The notes beneath the pieces are model-generated. The model saw nothing but the letters and a program-made list of their open reading frames with translations, ran no database searches and had not been told where the DNA came from. A stretch of 9,265 nt of DNA, from assembly GCA_028287665.1 (NCBI GenBank), contig JAQBPF010000287.1, positions 1 to 9,265 of the forward strand. Direction: 5' to 3'. The stretch comes from Deinococcus sp. (GTDB lineage Bacteria; Deinococcota; Deinococci; Deinococcales; Deinococcaceae). Shown here in pieces: positions 8,400 through 9,265 of the stretch. The translations under genes were made by a program, and so were the position numbers. The first letter of the stretch is position 1. Every line of letters begins with the position of its first letter.

Positions 8400-8444
8400 G
8401 GCTCAGTATCTATAAGCCCAGTGTCCATGAGTCCAGTGCCCATG
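8400..8444 (+). repeat. three 15-bp tandem units between comEA and comEC
   Basis: The gap directly after the comEA stop divides into three adjacent 15-mers: GGCTCAGTATCTATA (8400-8414), AGCCCAGTGTCCATG (8415-8429) and AGTCCAGTGCCCATG (8430-8444). Units 2 and 3 differ at two positions and units 1 and 2 at five; every difference is a transition, so the purine/pyrimidine pattern is identical in all three. The array ends 14 bp before the comEC SD. Unit 1 runs into a TATAAG (8411-8416) that resembles a -10 box. Confidence 0.65.
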
Positions 8445-8460
8445 AAACGGCGCGGGTTGG

Positions 8461-8465
8461 AAGGA
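8461..8465 (+). promoter_or_regulatory. Shine-Dalgarno site of comEC
   Basis: AAGGA lies 7 nt before the ATG at 8473, within the longer GGAAGGA (8459-8465). It selects this ATG over the ATG at 8442, which is in another frame. This is the clearest SD in the window and belongs to an internal operon gene, in contrast to the leaderless first genes. Confidence 0.7.
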
Positions 8466-8472
8466 CACCCTG

Positions 8473-9265
8473 ATGGCTGTTCCCCTTCAACCCCACGAAA
8501 CCGTCACCGGACGCCACGCAGAGAAAGGCGTTCCTTCGCCGCGCCGTTCCAAGCCCCGTCCCTTGCCCAGAATCCCCACGGCTTCCACCTCTGGCGGGCG
8601 GGTGGCCTGGACGATTCCTGCCGTGCTGGGCGTTATGGGCGGCATTCTGCTGGGGCTGGGCCTGGGTTGGGGAACTCTGGCACTGTTGGCAGGCCTGCTG
8701 CTGGCCTGGTCGGATGCCCGCCCGTTGCTGCTGGCGGCCACCCTGCTGGGCGGCGGGGCAGGCTTCGGTGCTCAGCGCATCCAGGCCGCTCGACCCGACC
8801 CCATGACGCCCTGGATCGGCGCACAGGTGACGCTGACGGGCAACTGGGACGGCCAATTCCTGACCCTGAACGATCCACAGGCGCGGCTGGCGGTGGCCCC
8901 CAAACCCGGCATTCCCGCAGGCCGCGTGACCCTGAGTGGGCGGCTGGTGCGGCCCGATGGGCGGCGGATTCCCGGTGGATTCGATCAGGCGGCGTGGCTG
9001 CGCTCGCAGGGTGGGCTGTTTTTGCCCACGCCCACAGCGATTCTGGTGGCGGCCCGCGTGCGCTCCAGTACGCCCGAAAGGGGGGTGCGCGGGTGGTTCC
9101 GGCGCGGCCTGATCACAGGTCTGGGCGTGCGGGAAGCGGCGCTGATGGAGGCCATAGAACTCGGAGACCGCAACGATATCGGGCAGGAAAAGTTTGCGGA
9201 AGGCTACGGCGTGCGCGACGCCTTCAACCGCGCTGGGCTGGCGCACCTGATGGCCCTGTCGGGTC
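8473..9265 (+). CDS. comEC: ComEC/Rec2 family competence channel, N-terminal part (runs off window)
   Basis: ComEC is the inner-membrane channel that passes single-stranded DNA into the cytoplasm during natural transformation. The open frame continues past the window end; 264 residues are visible. After a basic Pro/Arg-rich N-terminal tail (about 1-44), two or three membrane helices span about 47-103. Next comes the DUF4131/OB-fold-like extracytoplasmic region (about 115-190), with [20 protein letters not shown] followed by [10 protein letters not shown], whose G-G-F-D-x3-W-L-R-x-x-G pattern is typical of the family. Residues 229-264 begin the Competence domain: ELGDRNDI, then [14 protein letters not shown] (251-264), the conserved G-L-x-H-L-x-A-x-S-G motif. 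The remaining helices and any metallo-beta-lactamase-like domain lie outside. Start chosen from the SD AAGGA; a stop codon at 8443-8445 limits the frame upstream. It follows comEA and is likely co-transcribed with it. Confidence 0.92.
   Translation, partial: MAVPLQPHETVTGRHAEKGVPSPRRSKPRPLPRIPTASTSGGRVAWTIPAVLGVMGGILLGLGLGWGTLALLAGLLLAWSDARPLLLAATLLGGGAGFGAQRIQAARPDPMTPWIGAQVTLTGNWDGQFLTLNDPQARLAVAPKPGIPAGRVTLSGRLVRPDGRRIPGGFDQAAWLRSQGGLFLPTPTAILVAARVRSSTPERGVRGWFRRGLITGLGVREAALMEAIELGDRNDIGQEKFAEGYGVRDAFNRAGLAHLMALSG

Noticed and set aside
8442..8472. ATG at 8442 as the start of comEC
   Set aside because: It is in a different frame from the ComEC sequence and falls inside the third repeat unit. 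The ATG at 8473 has a good SD.

Overview
The window looks like chromosomal DNA from the Deinococcus group. The base composition is uniformly GC-rich, with G or C at most third codon positions. Several first-in-operon genes have no Shine-Dalgarno (SD) sequence and instead carry a TAnnnT hexamer about 6 nt before the start codon, the leaderless arrangement common in Deinococcus. The gene set and the protein flavour fit this too: a bacterial GatB in a transamidation-dependent lineage, ComEA followed by ComEC, and a Kef-like antiporter. The assignment is inference from sequence style, not from a database comparison.

Layout from left to right. Positions 1-100 hold the C-terminal tail of a GNAT-type acetyltransferase. 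gatB (149-1579) encodes the B subunit of the Asp/Glu-tRNA amidotransferase. It is followed in the same direction by an unrecognised six-helix membrane protein (1664-2401). An 18-bp perfect hairpin (2428-2470) separates this from the convergent Kef-type cation/proton antiporter locus (2525-4639, minus strand). That locus is interrupted by one in-frame TAA and carries an unusual C-terminal UBP-type zinc finger. A 286-bp divergent spacer with a short direct repeat leads to a PfkB/ribokinase-family sugar kinase (4926-5948), whose stop overlaps the start of mltG (5945-6997, endolytic peptidoglycan transglycosylase). A 16-bp bidirectional hairpin (7042-7083) ends mltG and the opposing gene.

The opposing gene (7084-7917, minus strand) encodes a zinc-ribbon protein with a helical domain carrying an R-N-x3-H motif reminiscent of HEPN domains. 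It is transcribed divergently from comEA (7986-8399), which is followed by comEC (from 8473, running off the window). ComEA and ComEC together form the DNA receptor and inner-membrane channel for natural transformation. The two divergent promoters lie within 68 bp, and both predict transcripts starting at the first base of the start codon.

Most of the window is ordinary housekeeping and competence content. The points most worth following are the nonsense-split antiporter with its zinc-finger tail, the zinc-ribbon/HEPN-like protein beside the competence genes, the back-to-back leaderless promoters, and a 15-bp tandem repeat between comEA and comEC whose copies differ only by transitions. No mobile element, CRISPR array, tRNA or rRNA was seen.
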